A stretch of DNA of 7,300 bases from NCBI GenBank assembly GCA_023410155.1, contig JAEYQF010000215.1, forward strand, positions 1-7,300. The letters run 5' to 3'. This DNA comes from Verrucomicrobiota bacterium. Its GTDB lineage: Bacteria > Verrucomicrobiota > Verrucomicrobiia > Opitutales > Opitutaceae. The translations under genes and the position numbers were made by a program. Shown here in pieces: positions 5,949-7,300 of this stretch. Within the stretch, counting starts at the first letter, position 1. Each line of letters opens with the position of its first letter. The notes beneath the pieces are model-generated. The model had not been told where the DNA came from and made no database searches. It saw only the letters and a list, made by a program, of their open reading frames with translations.

Positions 5949-7300
5949 TCAGAGCGGCCACACCCGCGGCACCACGAACATCGCTACCAGGAAGCAGAGC
6001 ACATTGAGCGGCGTGCCGATGCGCACGAAGTCCCCGAATTTATAGCCGCCGATTCCGTAAACGTAGGTGTTGGTCTGGTAGCCGATCGGCGTGGCGAAGG
6101 CGGCCGAGGCCGCAAACATCACGACGATGATGAACGGTCGTGCGTCGACCCCCAGCGCGGCGGCCACTCCGATCGCGAGCGGCGCCATCAACGCGGCGAC
6201 CGCGTTGTTGGAAAGCACCTCGGTCAGCAGCGCCGTGATCACATAGAAACATCCGAGCATCACCATCCCCTTGTGCGCGGCAGGCACCACGTAGTCGACG
6301 GCAGCCACCGTTTTCTGCGCGATGAGTGCGGCGGCGCCCGTGTGCTCCAACGCGAGTCCCATGGCGAGCATGCCAAAGATCAGGAACAAGATGTTCCACT
6401 CGATGGAGTCGTAGGCGTCCTTGGGTTTCAGGCAGCCGGTCAGGCACATGATGACTCCGCCGGCGATGGCGCCGACTTCGATCGGGACCCACTCCAAAGA
6501 GGCGAGGGTGACCACGCCAACCACGATCCCAAGAGCAAGCGGGAGCTTGCGGTTGGCGGTTCGCGCCGGCAGCGGAGGTTGGTCGAACAGGATGATGTCA
6601 TCTCCGGCCCGCAAGGCGTGGATCGCCTGGTCCGTGCCCATCATCAGCAGAACATCGCCCGCCTCGATGGGACTGGTGTCGATCTTCTCGCGGAGGTTTT
6701 TTCCGTGCCGATGGATGGCGAGCACGACCATGCGGAAGCGCTGGCGAAAGTTGAGTTCGCGCAGCGTGCTCCCTACGATGTCGGAGGTGGGTGTGACCAC
6801 GCCTTCAACGAGCGAACCTTCGTGAGCCGCGATCTGCTCGAGACCGACATCGAGTTCGGAAACCAAGTCGACTCCGGCCAGGCCGCGGGTGTGCACAATC
6901 CCCTTGGGTCGACACGCGAGAATCAGGCGGTCGCCGGCTTGCAGTCGAAGACTTTGCGGCTCCAGCGCGACGGCGACGCCGTTGCGCACCAGTTCCAACA
7001 CGCGGATGCCGCGCGCGCTCACCAGACCCGCGTCCGTCAACGACCGACCCAGCAACCGCGAATCCGGCTGCACGAACGCCTCCGTGATGTATTCGCGGCG
7101 CTCTTCCACCGTGAGGATGGAGGTGAGCATCTGCCGATCGGGCAGCAGACGTTTCCCGACCAGCGCGAGATAAACGGCGCCGATCAAGGTCACGGGCACC
7201 CCGAGCCACGCCAACTCGAACATGGAGAACGGCGCGAACCCGCGCTCGGTCGCGATGCTGTTCACGACCAGGTTGGTGCTGGTGCCGATCAGGGTGCAGG
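5949..7300 (-). CDS. SLC13/DASS-family (SAC1-like) anion transporter with two RCK_C domains, 5' end outside window
   Basis: 449 codons are visible and the frame stays open to the window edge, so the start is upstream. The first visible residues, LIGTSTNLVVN, are the conserved Ser-Asn-Thr-type motif of sodium:dicarboxylate/sulfate symporters, which rules out an in-frame GTG at 7265 as the true start. Visible residues about 66-131 and 161-231 form two soluble RCK_C (TrkA-C) domains, each ending in an EAGD- or QAGD-type turn and a hydrophobic strand (RLILACRP; VLLMMG). A second membrane half follows: hydrophobic segments, EWNILFLIFGMLAMG, TEVLSNNAVAALMAP (359-373) and TPIGYQTNTYVYG (403-415), the second substrate/ion motif. 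This half-RCK-RCK-half layout is that of SAC1/SLT-type carriers, usually about 600 residues and linked to sulfate uptake or sulfur sensing. It converges with cysA, so it has its own promoter outside the window. Sulfate as substrate is suggested by the neighbours but not proven; dicarboxylates are possible. Confidence 0.9.
   Translation of the reverse strand, partial: CTLIGTSTNLVVNSIATERGFAPFSMFELAWLGVPVTLIGAVYLALVGKRLLPDRQMLTSILTVEERREYITEAFVQPDSRLLGRSLTDAGLVSARGIRVLELVRNGVAVALEPQSLRLQAGDRLILACRPKGIVHTRGLAGVDLVSELDVGLEQIAAHEGSLVEGVVTPTSDIVGSTLRELNFRQRFRMVVLAIHRHGKNLREKIDTSPIEAGDVLLMMGTDQAIHALRAGDDIILFDQPPLPARTANRKLPLALGIVVGVVTLASLEWVPIEVGAIAGGVIMCLTGCLKPKDAYDSIEWNILFLIFGMLAMGLALEHTGAAALIAQKTVAAVDYVVPAAHKGMVMLGCFYVITALLTEVLSNNAVAALMAPLAIGVAAALGVDARPFIIVVMFAASAAFATPIGYQTNTYVYGIGGYKFGDFVRIGTPLNVLCFLVAMFVVPRVWPL

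Noticed and set aside
7263..7265. GTG at 7265 as start of the - strand transporter
   Set aside because: The frame continues upstream to the window edge with the conserved LIGTSTNLVV motif, so the true start is outside the window.

Overview
The window is GC-rich and densely coded, with no mobile element, RNA gene or CRISPR array that I can see. It holds most of an assimilatory sulfate-uptake operon on the + strand, read towards a second anion transporter on the - strand. The gene content (O/P-type porin, periplasmic sulfate-binding protein, two AstE/aspartoacylase-like proteins, CysT, CysW, CysA) and the lack of Shine-Dalgarno sequences ahead of most starts suggest a Gram-negative, possibly Verrucomicrobiota/Opitutaceae-like bacterium. 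The Gram-negative assignment is well supported by the porin C-terminus and the periplasmic binding protein. The phylum is only an inference from memory of similar gene orders.

Layout: 1-177 is the 3' end of an outer-membrane porin ending in the usual ...SF carboxy terminus. 202-1197 encodes the periplasmic sulfate-binding protein. 1198-1290 is a short gap with an 11-bp perfect inverted repeat that could act as an mRNA-stabilising or attenuating hairpin. 1291-2106 and 2192-2992 encode two homologous proteins of the succinylglutamate desuccinylase/aspartoacylase (M14-like zinc hydrolase) fold. The second keeps the metal and catalytic residues and the first has lost them. 3012-3845 (cysT), 3895-4776 (cysW) and 4804-5853 (cysA) encode the two membrane permeases and the ATPase of the sulfate/thiosulfate ABC importer. 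5854-5948 is a convergent gap with a 10-bp hairpin. From 5949 to the window edge, on the - strand, lies a SLC13/DASS (SAC1-like) transporter with two RCK_C (TrkA-C) domains; its 5' end is outside the window.

Probable joint function: the porin would let anions cross the outer membrane, the binding protein captures sulfate in the periplasm, and CysT/CysW/CysA import it using ATP. The convergent SLC13-type carrier may be a second, ion-coupled route for sulfate or another dianion. The AstE-like pair is the part not explained by known sulfate-import biology: an apparently active zinc hydrolase next to its catalytically dead paralogue, both placed between the binding-protein gene and the permease genes. 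This pair is the best candidate in the window for something undescribed.
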